A stretch of 64,000 nt of DNA from Spirosoma arboris (GTDB lineage: Bacteria > Bacteroidota > Bacteroidia > Cytophagales > Spirosomataceae), in contig NZ_WPIN01000001.1 of NCBI RefSeq assembly GCF_009754945.1, positions 310,001-374,000 on the forward strand, written 5' to 3'. Of this stretch, positions 23,230 to 32,357 are shown piece after piece; positions within the stretch are counted from its first letter, which is position 1; every line of letters starts with the position of its first letter. Under the pieces are notes generated by a model, which was not told where the DNA came from, did not search any database, and worked only from the letters and a program-made list of their open reading frames with translations. Both the position numbers and the translations under genes were made by a program.

Positions 23230-24678
23230 ATGGAAGAAAAGAAAACTACACCGAATGCAGAAAGTCGGCGCGACTTTCTGAAAACATCGTCTCTGGCAGC
23301 TACGTCGTTTTTTATTGTTCCCCGGCACGTTCTCGGAAAAGGGTTTATTGCGCCGAGTGATAAACTCAACATTGCGGGGATTGGCGCAGGCGGCAAAGGC
23401 AAAAGTGATTTGGCTGCCTTTTCAAAAAGCCCTAATGTGAATATTGTGGCTCTTTGCGATGTCGATGATCGGCAGGCGGTGGATTCGCGGAGTCGTTTCC
23501 CGAAGGCAACGTACTATAAGGATTTCCGGGAAATGTTGAGCAAAGAAAACAAGAACATTGATGCCTGCTCCATCTCCACGCCCGACAATACGCATGCTGT
23601 AGCCACACTGGCCGCCATGCAGTTGGGCAAACATGTGTACACCCAAAAGCCACTTACACACGATATTTACGAAGCGCGAATTTTAGGACAGGCGGCAAAA
23701 AAATACAAAGTCGTTACCCAAATGGGCAACCAGGGTGGTTCGGGCAATGGCGTTCGTCGGATGAAAGAAATTTATGATGCCGGAACCATTGGTGAGGTTC
23801 ACAAAGTGCTGACCTGGACCAACCGACCCGTCTGGCCACAAGCCGTTCCGACCGATAAAACCTTTGATATTCCGAAAGAACTGGATTTCGATTTGTGGTT
23901 AGGTCCTGCCAAGAAAGTGCCGTACAACGAAGCCTATTTGCCCTGGAACTGGCGAGGCTGGTGGCCTTATGGAACGGGTGCTCTGGGCGACATGGCTTGC
24001 CACATTATGGACCCCGTTTTTCGAATTTTACCCATCGACTATCCAACCTCTGTTGAATGTAGTCTGGCCGGTACGTGGGCATTTACGTTACGTCCGCAAG
24101 ACGATAACCCAGATTGGACACCCTTTTCATCGTCCATTCACCTCAATTATCCTCGTAAAGACGGCAAGGGCGATATTAAGTTGAGCTGGTATGATGGCGG
24201 TATTTTGCCTGAATTGCCTGAAGAGTTACTGCCCGGCGAAAGCTTTGGTAATTCTGATGGTGGTGTGCTATTCATAGGTTCCAAAGGAAAGCTCATGGCT
24301 GATTGCTATGGGGCTAATCCTCGTTTGTTGCCCCTGAAAGCCAACGAGTCGATTAACATTCCCGAAACGATTGCCCGCGTACCGAACGAAGATCATTACC
24401 TCCAATGGGTCGACGCCTGCATTGCGGGTCATGGAAAAGGCGTAACGAGTTCGCCGTTCGAATATGCAGCTCCATTTGCCGAAAGTATCCTGATTGGAAA
24501 TCTGGCCTTACGCAGTTGGATGCTCCGCGATAACCCATCGGCCAAGCGATCGTCTGACAGATATAACGGTCGCAAGAAGTTGTATTATGATGCGCCCAAC
24601 ATGAAAATCACGAATTACGATCAGGCCAATCAATTTGTAAAACGGGATTATAGAGAAGGCTGGAGCTTGACGATTTAA
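23230..24678 (+). CDS. Exported Gfo/Idh/MocA-family oxidoreductase with Tat signal
   Basis: A 482-residue NAD(P)-dependent oxidoreductase carried out of the cytoplasm folded. The twin-arginine motif is SRRDFLKTSS (residues 12-21), followed by a hydrophobic run. The Rossmann turn is AGIGAGGKGKSD (about 50-61). The usual EKP catalytic triad position reads QKP in YTQKPLTHDIYEA, keeping the lysine. The C-terminal domain carries DMACHIMDPVFRIL, which matches the conserved D-x-x-x-H-x-x-D block. Such exported members occur widely in Bacteroidota and may act on released sugars; some relatives of the family act as glycosidases by a redox mechanism. Substrate unknown. Confidence 0.88.
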   Translation: MEEKKTTPNAESRRDFLKTSSLAATSFFIVPRHVLGKGFIAPSDKLNIAGIGAGGKGKSDLAAFSKSPNVNIVALCDVDDRQAVDSRSRFPKATYYKDFREMLSKENKNIDACSISTPDNTHAVATLAAMQLGKHVYTQKPLTHDIYEARILGQAAKKYKVVTQMGNQGGSGNGVRRMKEIYDAGTIGEVHKVLTWTNRPVWPQAVPTDKTFDIPKELDFDLWLGPAKKVPYNEAYLPWNWRGWWPYGTGALGDMACHIMDPVFRILPIDYPTSVECSLAGTWAFTLRPQDDNPDWTPFSSSIHLNYPRKDGKGDIKLSWYDGGILPELPEELLPGESFGNSDGGVLFIGSKGKLMADCYGANPRLLPLKANESINIPETIARVPNEDHYLQWVDACIAGHGKGVTSSPFEYAAPFAESILIGNLALRSWMLRDNPSAKRSSDRYNGRKKLYYDAPNMKITNYDQANQFVKRDYREGWSLTI

Positions 24679-24698
24679 GTTGGTGAATATTGGCTGTG

Positions 24699-24793
24699 AT
24701 GTCGGGTTATTAAACCCGACATTAGGAGGTTTCTCAAAACCTATAGACACGAGGTTTTGAGAAACCTCAATTGTCAGATGTGAGCATCTGACA
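24699..24793. terminator. Cluster of three hairpins between convergent genes
   Basis: There are three successive stems. ATGTCGGGTT/AACCCGACAT has a four-base loop. A 17-bp perfect stem pairs 24726-24742 with 24752-24768. TGTCAGATG/CATCTGACA follows. It sits between the oxidoreductase stop and the YfiT-like stop, so a bidirectional terminator is likely. Confidence 0.6.
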
Positions 24794-24809
24794 TCACCGC
24801 ACAACTCCC

Positions 24810-25328
24810 TTACGACAGGGCCAGTTTGATATGTGCCAGATGGTGTTGGACGTGCCAGGCCGTCATGGCCAGCGCCTGAGCCTGATTGATCATAATCTGC
24901 CGAACGGGATGGTAATACGCAATTGCGAGCATCGGTTCTGTCAGGGATTTGGCCAGGTATACGTAGCGCAGGGTGACTCCTTCGAACAGAATCAGAGAAT
25001 CTGCAATCGGAGCTTCGGTGGCATCAGGTGTATGTGCCCAGGCATTCATGTCGATGAGCGTAAGCTCTTTATAGTCAGGTTCTGTCAATGCTTTTTTCAT
25101 CCGAAAAAAATGCACAAACTGGATGTCGGCCACGTGATGGACTAATTGCTGTACGGTCCAGCTGCCGTCACGGTATGTTTTCGCTAAATTAGCTGGCGAT
25201 AAATTTTCGACTAATTCCCGATACCGGGCCGGGCTGCTTTCAATGATGCTAATAAGTTGATCCAGTTCATCGGCTGAATACGTATCCTGCGTTACGAACG
25301 GACCAATGGGGTACTTACGATTGTCCAT
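24810..25328 (-). CDS. DinB-superfamily YfiT/BstA-like metal-dependent protein
   Basis: A 172-residue four-helix protein of the YfiT group. The opening NRKYPIGPF and the three metal-ligand histidine positions in VQQLVHHVADIQ and WHVQHHLAHIKLAL are characteristic. In Firmicutes this group includes BstA, a bacillithiol-S-transferase. Whether this organism makes bacillithiol is not shown by the window, so the thiol substrate is inference. Length is normal. It lies downstream of the propeller genes in the same orientation but behind a hairpin, so it may be separately transcribed. Confidence 0.85.
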   Translation of the reverse strand: MDNRKYPIGPFVTQDTYSADELDQLISIIESSPARYRELVENLSPANLAKTYRDGSWTVQQLVHHVADIQFVHFFRMKKALTEPDYKELTLIDMNAWAHTPDATEAPIADSLILFEGVTLRYVYLAKSLTEPMLAIAYYHPVRQIMINQAQALAMTAWHVQHHLAHIKLALS

Positions 25329-25349
25329 GTATATGCCTTCAAATTCATG

Positions 25350-25402
25350 TTAACTTCCGCAATGGCGGCTCAGCCGAAAGGTCTAAACTTTCGGGAAGTT
25401 AA
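25350..25402. terminator. Hairpin after the propeller gene cluster
   Basis: TTAACTTCC (25350-25358) pairs with GGAAGTTAA (25394-25402), with inner stems such as CGAAAG/CTTTCG. It lies just after the stop of the last propeller gene on the minus strand. Confidence 0.4.
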
Positions 25403-25416
25403 TCAAGCGATGCCCT

Positions 25417-27639
25417 TTACTTTCCCGTCGGTCCGCTAATTGCGCCCAGATATCGCCCCATCCAATAGGGTAGCAAAAATGAATCACCAGCGCTTAACTC
25501 GCTGACAACTTTGGTTGGGCGGTCAAGCTTGAACAGGTTACGATTGTGCTTAAGTTCAGGGCGTTCGTCAGGTGGCAATACCTCTTTGGTCGTTTGTCCC
25601 CGGAAGTTTTCGGGAATTAGCTCAATGTCTTTCCGGTGGCTGTTCACGATGGGCCACTCGATCATGTCCAGCGGAAATTCCTGCAAATACCAGACAGTTT
25701 CAGGTAAATCGAAGGTTTTAGCGCCGGTCATGGCGTAGCAGAGATTCCAGAGGCCATCTTTTTCGGGCCGTTCAGTCTGCCAGTGGTCTCGGATGGCTTC
25801 ACGGTATTTCTCTTTCAGTTCGGGCGTAAACGCGTAGCGATATAGGGGCCAATACGCCAGAAAGTACATTTCATCGTCGGAGTGATTCCAGCCTTCGGAG
25901 AGCATTTTAGCCCAGTCGTCCGAACCGGCTGGCGCTTTCCCGATTTCACTCATGGGCCGCATCAGGTTTTCTAGATAACCGTGTTTCTGCATCAACTCAT
26001 AGGCTTTCTCCTTATAAATGGGCTTCTTCGTAAAGTGATACGCGGCTTGCAGAAAGGCAATGATGTTGGATGAGTTGATTTTTCGATCCCCTACATTCGT
26101 CGGAAAACCATTCACATAAGTCGGATTCCATTTGCCCCAGAGTGTGGGTTTGCCATCGAAGTCGATCAGGTACCAATCGTTCTTTATGATGTTGGTCATT
26201 AACTCGTCAATCAGCGTAATGGCTCGTTTTTTTACGTCGCCGTCCATCAGTTCAGCCATGAGGGTGAGCGTAAACATCTGGCCCACCGTCTGGTCGCTGC
26301 TGGTTGTTCCGCGCCAATCCCATTCCGGATCATTGGCATGCGTCCAGCCATTAGTCAGCCCGCCATCCCAGGCTTTGGCAACAAAATTATGATAACCCCG
26401 GCGCTCGTAACCCCTTGCAAAATAGCCATTCATGTTCGTGATCGTGAACAATCGCTCCATGGCTGCAAACGATTCGAGGCAGTTTTGGAGGGCTACTTTA
26501 TCGCCCGTTACCTTGTATCGGAAAAGCTGACTGACCAGGTACATCGACGTCCATAGGTTGTCGCTATCGTGCTGGTCCATTTGAAAGGTGGATAAATCAC
26601 CGTTTTGAATCCGTGAAACGTCGCAATTGAACCCGTAACGGATATGCCGTTGTCGTACCTGTTTTTCGTATTGTAGCGCTTTTTCATGCAAGGTCATCGC
26701 ATCGAAATGAATCTCACTCAGTCCTTTGTTTGTCAGAATCAAAACCGTTTTATCGTCCCCCTCCGAGATCGCGGTTACCTGATTGCCCGGCAGCCAGCGT
26801 TCGCCATAGTAATAGTTGAACTTGCCGTCTTTTCGCAACATGAACGCGCCAATCGTGGAACCAAACCAGAGGTTGCCCTGCACTGCGCGAATGGTAGTCA
26901 AATCGGGGCAGGGGAGTTTTTTCTGAAGGCTACCGATAGGTTTATTCGTACTGGCATCGAGCGTCAGATAGCCATCATTCGTACCCAGAAAAACTTTATT
27001 CTGGTCGATGTCGAAGCAGGTAAGATCAGGATGTTGAAAAACGGTTGTCAACTTTTTTGCGCCTACATCAAGGACGCTCAACGAGTGATTTCCCAATAGC
27101 CAGAACCGTTTTTTCGCTGCTTCATACCGAATGTCTTTCACCTGATCCTGCGCCAACGCACCTTCCCAAACAACCGACGATTCGGTAACAACTTTCAGGT
27201 GCGTACCATCCGAAACCAGAAACGTAAATCCCGAACCAGCGCAAAACAGTTTTGCACCGGGCATGGTATGTTTATCGAACAACTTGCCTGCCCAGGCATT
27301 GCTGAAAATGGCCGTATCATCAAGGTAAACGAACTGGTTTTCATACAACCCTAATCCCACAATTTTTCGATCAGCAGTTGGGCGATACGAACGGTCTGCT
27401 TCCAGGGTTCCGGGATATTGAAACTGTCCTGAGCGAGGATGTAATAAGCCTTTCGATGATAAAATCTGAATCACCCCATTCCGGTCGGTAGCAACGTTTT
27501 GCAGTTGAATCGTACTGTCTTTAGTGTAATATTTGATGCTATAGTCCTGTAGATAAGGTACATCGCGATAGGGGGTGATTTGGCCCACTAAGGGATTGGC
27601 AAACAGGATCACCAAGAGAGCCGTGCAAAATGGTTTCAT
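25417..27639 (-). CDS. Secreted beta-propeller plus helical-domain protein, paralog 3
   Basis: A 740-residue exported protein of unknown function. Residues 1-19 are a signal peptide (ending LVGQ). About 30-330 read as a beta-propeller of repeated strands such as VFLGTNDGYLTLDAS, NLWFGSTIGAFML and WLPGNQVTAISEGDDKTVLIL, similar to the ligand-binding propellers of hybrid sensors. About 340-740 are helical, probably an alpha/alpha toroid, with conserved stretches TSSDQTVGQM, WGKWNPTYVNGFP, DRKINSSNIIAFLQ, EGWNHSDDEMYF, FPLDMIEWP, NSHRKDI and LLPYWMGRYLG. It is closest to the adjacent 742-residue paralog. The helical part may be a glycan-processing domain, but I cannot name a family. Confidence 0.75.
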   Translation of the reverse strand: MKPFCTALLVILFANPLVGQITPYRDVPYLQDYSIKYYTKDSTIQLQNVATDRNGVIQILSSKGLLHPRSGQFQYPGTLEADRSYRPTADRKIVGLGLYENQFVYLDDTAIFSNAWAGKLFDKHTMPGAKLFCAGSGFTFLVSDGTHLKVVTESSVVWEGALAQDQVKDIRYEAAKKRFWLLGNHSLSVLDVGAKKLTTVFQHPDLTCFDIDQNKVFLGTNDGYLTLDASTNKPIGSLQKKLPCPDLTTIRAVQGNLWFGSTIGAFMLRKDGKFNYYYGERWLPGNQVTAISEGDDKTVLILTNKGLSEIHFDAMTLHEKALQYEKQVRQRHIRYGFNCDVSRIQNGDLSTFQMDQHDSDNLWTSMYLVSQLFRYKVTGDKVALQNCLESFAAMERLFTITNMNGYFARGYERRGYHNFVAKAWDGGLTNGWTHANDPEWDWRGTTSSDQTVGQMFTLTLMAELMDGDVKKRAITLIDELMTNIIKNDWYLIDFDGKPTLWGKWNPTYVNGFPTNVGDRKINSSNIIAFLQAAYHFTKKPIYKEKAYELMQKHGYLENLMRPMSEIGKAPAGSDDWAKMLSEGWNHSDDEMYFLAYWPLYRYAFTPELKEKYREAIRDHWQTERPEKDGLWNLCYAMTGAKTFDLPETVWYLQEFPLDMIEWPIVNSHRKDIELIPENFRGQTTKEVLPPDERPELKHNRNLFKLDRPTKVVSELSAGDSFLLPYWMGRYLGAISGPTGK

Positions 27640-27681
27640 GTGTTTTGTAACAGTTTATACGCTCACCGATATGTAGTAACT

Positions 27682-27711
27682 GTGGTGTCAGGTTCTTCAA
27701 CCCGACACCAC
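27682..27711. terminator. 13-bp hairpin between propeller paralogs
   Basis: GTGGTGTCAGGTT and AACCCGACACCAC pair with one mismatch around a four-base loop, between the stop of the middle paralog and the start of the last. It may attenuate transcription within the cluster. Confidence 0.45.
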
Positions 27712-27718
27712 GATGCCA

Positions 27719-29947
27719 TCATTTTCCAGCTGGAGCACTGATGACACCCAGATAACGACCCATCCAGTAAGGGAGGAGCCAGATGTCACCAGCACTGTGT
27801 TCGGAGGTGCCGCTGTTGCCTTTGGAACGATCCAGGGTGAACGTATTGCTGTTGTGTCGCTGAATGGGGCTTTCGTCGGGAGGAAGCACTTCTTTGGTTG
27901 TTTGTCCCCGGAAGTTTGGAGCAAGTGTGTCAATGTCTTTCCGGTGGCTGTTCATAATCGACCAGTCGATCATATCGAGCGGATACTGCTGCAAATACCA
28001 GATAGCTTCGGGCAGGTCGAAATTCTTGGTTCCGGTGAGAGCGGTGAAAATGTTCCAGGCACCGTCTTTTTCCGGGCGCTCAACTTCCCAATGGTCAATA
28101 ATGGCCTTTTTGTACTTTGCCTTTAAGGCATCATCGAACGCATAACGGTATAATCCCCAATAACCAACAAAGTACATTTCATCGTCGGAATGATTCCAGC
28201 CGTCCGACATGTGTTTACTATGCTCATCAGCATCGGCTGGGGCCTTCCCAATGATGCTCATGGGGCGCATCAGGTTTTCCAGATAGCCGTGTTTCTGCAT
28301 CAGTTCGAGAGCCTTCTTTTTGTATTTTTCCTTTTTTGTAAAGTGATATGCTGTCTGTAGCATAGCCACAATGTTGGACGAATTCAGCTTTCGGTCGCCC
28401 ACGTTGATGGGAAAATTATTCACGTATTCTGGATTCCATTTGCCCCACATCGTTGGCTTCCCATCAAAATCAATCAAGTATAAATCGTGCGACAAAATAT
28501 GACTCATAACCGTATCAATGAGCGTGATGGACCGGCGTTGCAGGTTCTTGTCATCGACTAGTTCGGCCATGGCTCCGAAAACGAAAATATGGCCAATAAT
28601 TTCGTCGCTACTGGTCGTGGATTTCCAGTCCCAGCCGGGCTGTTGCGAATGTTGCCAACGTTCTGAATCATGTAACTGTTTGATATATCCCGCTCGCTCG
28701 AAGGATCGCGCCGGAAAGCCCGGTACCGGATTGATGGTGTACAATCGCTCCATCGCATCGAGCGATTCACGGCAGTTTTGCAGGGCATCTTTATCTTTGG
28801 TAACGGCGTAGCGAAAAACCTCTCCAGCCAGATACATTGACGTCCAAAGGCCATCGTTGTCAGAATCAGACAGATAGCCGGTAGCCAGATTGCCCTTTTG
28901 CATGCGATCGAGTGAGGCATTGAACCCGTTCCGAATGTGACGAGCCCGAACCTGATCGTCAAAAAAAACGGCTTTGTCGTGGAGCGTCATCGACTTGAAA
29001 CAGATTTTGCCCAAACCTTCGGTCGTTAGAATCAGTATGGAGTTTTTTGGGCCTTCAGCAATCGCCGTCACCTGATTGCCGGGTAACCAGCGCTCACCGT
29101 TGTAATAATCGTATTTACCATCGGGGCGTAGTGAAAAAGCGCCTTTGGTTGTACCAAACCAGAGTTTACCGGCTACGTCGACCACTGCCGTAATTTCCGT
29201 CCAGGGGAGTTTACGATGAATAGCGCCGATTTGTTTTTTGCTAACAACATCGAGCTCTAGATAGCCGTCATTAGTGCCGATAATTGCCTTCTTAGTCGTC
29301 AGCGCAAATGCCGTAAATCCCGCGCCATCGAGCACCTTTGTGAGCTTAAAATCTACCCCCGAAAGCGTATAGACAGACTTTTTGCCGAGTATCCAGAAGG
29401 CATTGCCTGCGGGCTGAAAATGGGCCGCAATCACCTCATCAGCTGGGAATGATCCTTTCCAAAGTACTTTACCATCCTTGACAACATGCAGAGCGCTTCC
29501 ATCGGAAACAAGAAACGTTAGCGCAGGCGTCCCGGCAAAAATTCGAGCTTGTGGGAGCTGGTGTTCATCGTACAGTTTTCCCGCCCAGGCATTGCTCAAC
29601 ACGGCCTTCTGGTCGAGGTAAACGATCTGCTGACCATAGGAGCCAATTGCCTGAAGTTTCATATCCTTGAGCGGTCGATTGGTCTGATCAGGTACGAGCG
29701 TGCCGGGGTGCAAAAAATCGCCATCGGCGGTACGAAGTAGCCCTTCTGATGAAATCACCTGAATCACACCATTTCGGTCACTAGCTACGCCCGTAAGGTT
29801 GATGCCTGACTTGTCGAAATAGTATTTGACACTGTAGTCCTGCAGGAAAGGCTTGTCCTGAAAGACCGCCTGAGCCTTTAGTTTCTGACTCCCCAGAACG
29901 AGGAAAGTGAGAAAACAATAGGCTAATCGTGTATAATTGATGCGCAT
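27719..29947 (-). CDS. Secreted beta-propeller plus helical-domain protein, paralog 2
   Basis: A 742-residue exported protein built like its neighbours. A signal peptide (residues 1-26, ending LKAQA) is followed by a propeller at about 30-335 (AIIGTNDGYLELDVV, KLWFGTTKGAFSL, WLPGNQVTAIAEGPKNSILIL) and a helical domain at about 345-742. Motifs shared with paralog 3 include TSSDEIIGHI, DFDGKPTMWGKWNPEYVN, DRKLNSSNIVAMLQTAYHF, DGWNHSDDEMYF, YPLDMIDW, NSHRKDI and LLPYWMGRYLG. The strong conservation of D-D-E-M-Y-F and W-N-H-S suggests a catalytic or ligand site in the helical domain. The gene begins 49 bases after paralog 1. Function is unknown. Confidence 0.75.
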   Translation of the reverse strand: MRINYTRLAYCFLTFLVLGSQKLKAQAVFQDKPFLQDYSVKYYFDKSGINLTGVASDRNGVIQVISSEGLLRTADGDFLHPGTLVPDQTNRPLKDMKLQAIGSYGQQIVYLDQKAVLSNAWAGKLYDEHQLPQARIFAGTPALTFLVSDGSALHVVKDGKVLWKGSFPADEVIAAHFQPAGNAFWILGKKSVYTLSGVDFKLTKVLDGAGFTAFALTTKKAIIGTNDGYLELDVVSKKQIGAIHRKLPWTEITAVVDVAGKLWFGTTKGAFSLRPDGKYDYYNGERWLPGNQVTAIAEGPKNSILILTTEGLGKICFKSMTLHDKAVFFDDQVRARHIRNGFNASLDRMQKGNLATGYLSDSDNDGLWTSMYLAGEVFRYAVTKDKDALQNCRESLDAMERLYTINPVPGFPARSFERAGYIKQLHDSERWQHSQQPGWDWKSTTSSDEIIGHIFVFGAMAELVDDKNLQRRSITLIDTVMSHILSHDLYLIDFDGKPTMWGKWNPEYVNNFPINVGDRKLNSSNIVAMLQTAYHFTKKEKYKKKALELMQKHGYLENLMRPMSIIGKAPADADEHSKHMSDGWNHSDDEMYFVGYWGLYRYAFDDALKAKYKKAIIDHWEVERPEKDGAWNIFTALTGTKNFDLPEAIWYLQQYPLDMIDWSIMNSHRKDIDTLAPNFRGQTTKEVLPPDESPIQRHNSNTFTLDRSKGNSGTSEHSAGDIWLLPYWMGRYLGVISAPAGK

Positions 29948-29996
29948 GGTACTGAATGGAACAGGTTGTAAATTCGGTTATTTCACTTGCTTACGT

Positions 29997-32357
29997 CTAT
30001 TTCTTATCCTCAATCATACCCAGATAGCGGCCCATCCAGTAGGGAAGGAGCCAGAAAACGGGCTCGCGTTCAATGTCGGGCTGGCCATTTACGGCAGCCC
30101 ATGGGTTTTTATCCCAGCGGACAACGGTACGTATACTAGCCGGAGGTAGCTCATTAACCTGAAGCTCATCCAGCACAGGCGTTCGCACAATGGACACATC
30201 TTCGCGTTTGGTATGATCGACTGTCCAGTTAATTAAGTCAAGGGGTGTATCGACTAAAAAGTCGATAGAGGGCACTAATTCGACCTTTTTGTCGCGGGAA
30301 TAGCAGTATAGGAAATTGATAAGTGGGTTTTTGTCGGCCTTGCGCTGTGCCAGCCACTTATCCATATGACTCTCGTAGAAAGATCGGATTTCAGGATCTT
30401 TCTCACAGCGAACCAGAATTGGATAGATGTAGGCCGCCAGCATGACATCGAAGTAAATGAACCAGGCTGGGTTCTGCTGATCAATTTTCGCCATATTATC
30501 CAGATAGCCTTCCTTGTCAATGAGCCGTCGGTAGTGCTGTTCATAAATAGGCTTGCCCGTTACGTAATAGGCCAGCTTTAGAAACGCCAGCAACTCCATT
30601 GAATTCTGGTTTCGGTCGGGTGCCCAATCTGGATCACGGTTCAGTCGATTGGGCGACCAGACTCCCCATCGAGTGTGTTTTTCATCGATGTCTGTGAGTG
30701 AAAAATCGTTGGCAATCAGATGATCGACTATACGCGCAACGTGTTTTCGGATAACGACTTTTTCCGCTTCGTCGGCTACGAGTTCATAGTAAACATAGTA
30801 GCCCATCATGTGGCCGCAGAGTTCATCACTACTCGTATCGCCTTTCCAGAGCCATTTGCCATCGGCCGATTTTCGCCAGCGAATTTCCACGGCTTTAAAG
30901 CGAGGCTCTTTTACGAGTTCGTCGGCGCGTTCGCGTGGAGTAAATGTGCGATTCCCGTCGTCAACGCGAGTCCAGGTGGCGGGCACAATGGTTCGGGCAA
31001 AAAATCCATCGGTTCCCGTCACTTCCTGAAGCAGTTTTAAAAAGTCGAACGCTTTTTTTGCCTTGGCTTTTGCGTCGGGACTTTTTGTCGCTGCATACCG
31101 GAAGCACTCCATAGCCAGATAGTTCGCCGTGTACTCCCCGTCGTTATCATCATCGTCTGACTCCCAGGTGGTTACGTCTCCCGGAATCGGTAAACGGCAT
31201 TGACCGGCAATCCACGGACTACGGATATGCCGCTTCATGAGCACATCGTAGAAGTAATCCTGCTTTTGCGCCAGCGTCATGGGTCGACGTTTAATCGCAC
31301 TTACTCCTTTAGTGGTGGCGACCCAGGCGTTTCCCTCGGCGTCGAAGGCAATGTCGTTTACGTGATCATCCAGCAACCACCGGCGGCTAAACCGCAGGGA
31401 ATGACTGCCATCAGGACGATACCGGACGACACCCGTTTCGGTGCCTACCCACATACTGCCATTAGGTGCCCGTTCGACGCAGGTGGCAAAAACCGACGGC
31501 ATACCTTGTGCTGGCTGAATAACTTGTTTGGGTTTTTCCTGCTGCAAAACGGTTACGCCACCCAAACCTGCAACCCACAGATTATGAGTTGAATCGAACG
31601 CAATACCTTTTGCCGAAGCGCTCAATAGCTCATCTGTTTTTTGAAAAAGAGTCGTGGCCTGATCTGTAACGTGATAAAGCCCGACATCGGTGGCTACCCA
31701 CAAACCACCCTGATTATCCGACAACGCATTCCGAATGGCGTGAGGTAGTGTATAGTTCTTTTTTTGCGTGCCTTTCTCATTGATGAGCCAGGCCCCCTGT
31801 GGTCCCAATGCATATACACCTTCTTGGGCGGCTGTCACTGCAGCAATAGGCGCTTCGAGACCAGCTACCTGGTCAAAAATGTGGTTTTTATAACGATAGA
31901 GACCATTCCAGGCACCAACCCAAACGGTCGATTGTGCATCGATGGCTACCGAAAAAGAAGGCCCCTGTTCGGTAGGTGGCAGCATGGACGTCCATTCATG
32001 CTGATCCGCTTTTTTTGAAAATATACCCGATCCTGTAGCAATCCAGACCACCCCCTGACGGTCTACCGCAATACTGCGAACCTCATTCGTTTTGTCATCC
32101 TGACCCACCGGATAAGGCTCATGGTATTCCTGCTCAAAAGGCGTATCGATGTAGGTCGTTACCGATGCGTTGTTTTGATCTGACTGAGTACCAGGAGCAC
32201 AAGTCCAGAGAAAAAGGCCAATCCCACCAATGCATATGCATTGCCATAGTTTCGAGATTTTCTGAAGCCATACGCCATATCTCCAAGATATGGCGTATGG
32301 CTTCAGAAAATCTCGAAAATGTCGATACAAATTCAGCTGGAATCGTGGGGGCATCAT
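29997..32357 (-). CDS. Probable envelope-anchored beta-propeller plus helical-domain protein, paralog 1
   Basis: A 786-residue protein, the most divergent and the first transcribed of the three. The N-terminus is unusual: about 37 mainly polar residues precede the hydrophobic run CICIGGIGLFLWTC, whose Cys53 may be lipidated. A perfect 69-base hairpin (32250-32318) is translated within this leader. The propeller (about 85-345) has VWIATGSGIFS, VWVGAWNGLYRY, LWVATDVGLYHV, MWVGTETGVVRY and NAWVATTKGVSAI repeats. The helical domain keeps TSSDELCGH, RNQNSMELLAFLKLAYY, TPLDLINW and LLPYWMGRYLG, but the N-H-S-D-D-E-M-Y-F block is replaced by FIYFDVMLAAYIYP. The start codon is uncertain because of the hairpin. 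Confidence 0.72.
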   Translation of the reverse strand: MMPPRFQLNLYRHFRDFLKPYAISWRYGVWLQKISKLWQCICIGGIGLFLWTCAPGTQSDQNNASVTTYIDTPFEQEYHEPYPVGQDDKTNEVRSIAVDRQGVVWIATGSGIFSKKADQHEWTSMLPPTEQGPSFSVAIDAQSTVWVGAWNGLYRYKNHIFDQVAGLEAPIAAVTAAQEGVYALGPQGAWLINEKGTQKKNYTLPHAIRNALSDNQGGLWVATDVGLYHVTDQATTLFQKTDELLSASAKGIAFDSTHNLWVAGLGGVTVLQQEKPKQVIQPAQGMPSVFATCVERAPNGSMWVGTETGVVRYRPDGSHSLRFSRRWLLDDHVNDIAFDAEGNAWVATTKGVSAIKRRPMTLAQKQDYFYDVLMKRHIRSPWIAGQCRLPIPGDVTTWESDDDDNDGEYTANYLAMECFRYAATKSPDAKAKAKKAFDFLKLLQEVTGTDGFFARTIVPATWTRVDDGNRTFTPRERADELVKEPRFKAVEIRWRKSADGKWLWKGDTSSDELCGHMMGYYVYYELVADEAEKVVIRKHVARIVDHLIANDFSLTDIDEKHTRWGVWSPNRLNRDPDWAPDRNQNSMELLAFLKLAYYVTGKPIYEQHYRRLIDKEGYLDNMAKIDQQNPAWFIYFDVMLAAYIYPILVRCEKDPEIRSFYESHMDKWLAQRKADKNPLINFLYCYSRDKKVELVPSIDFLVDTPLDLINWTVDHTKREDVSIVRTPVLDELQVNELPPASIRTVVRWDKNPWAAVNGQPDIEREPVFWLLPYWMGRYLGMIEDKK
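32250..32318. repeat. Perfect 33-bp inverted repeat with 3-base loop, inside an ORF start
   Basis: The arms 32250-32282 and 32286-32318 are exact complements around loop CCA, 69 bases in total, so it keeps frame. The inner 14 bp (CATACGCCATATCT) match the hairpin at 42278-42348, with a paired A/T swap; the outer arms differ completely. Confidence 0.85.
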
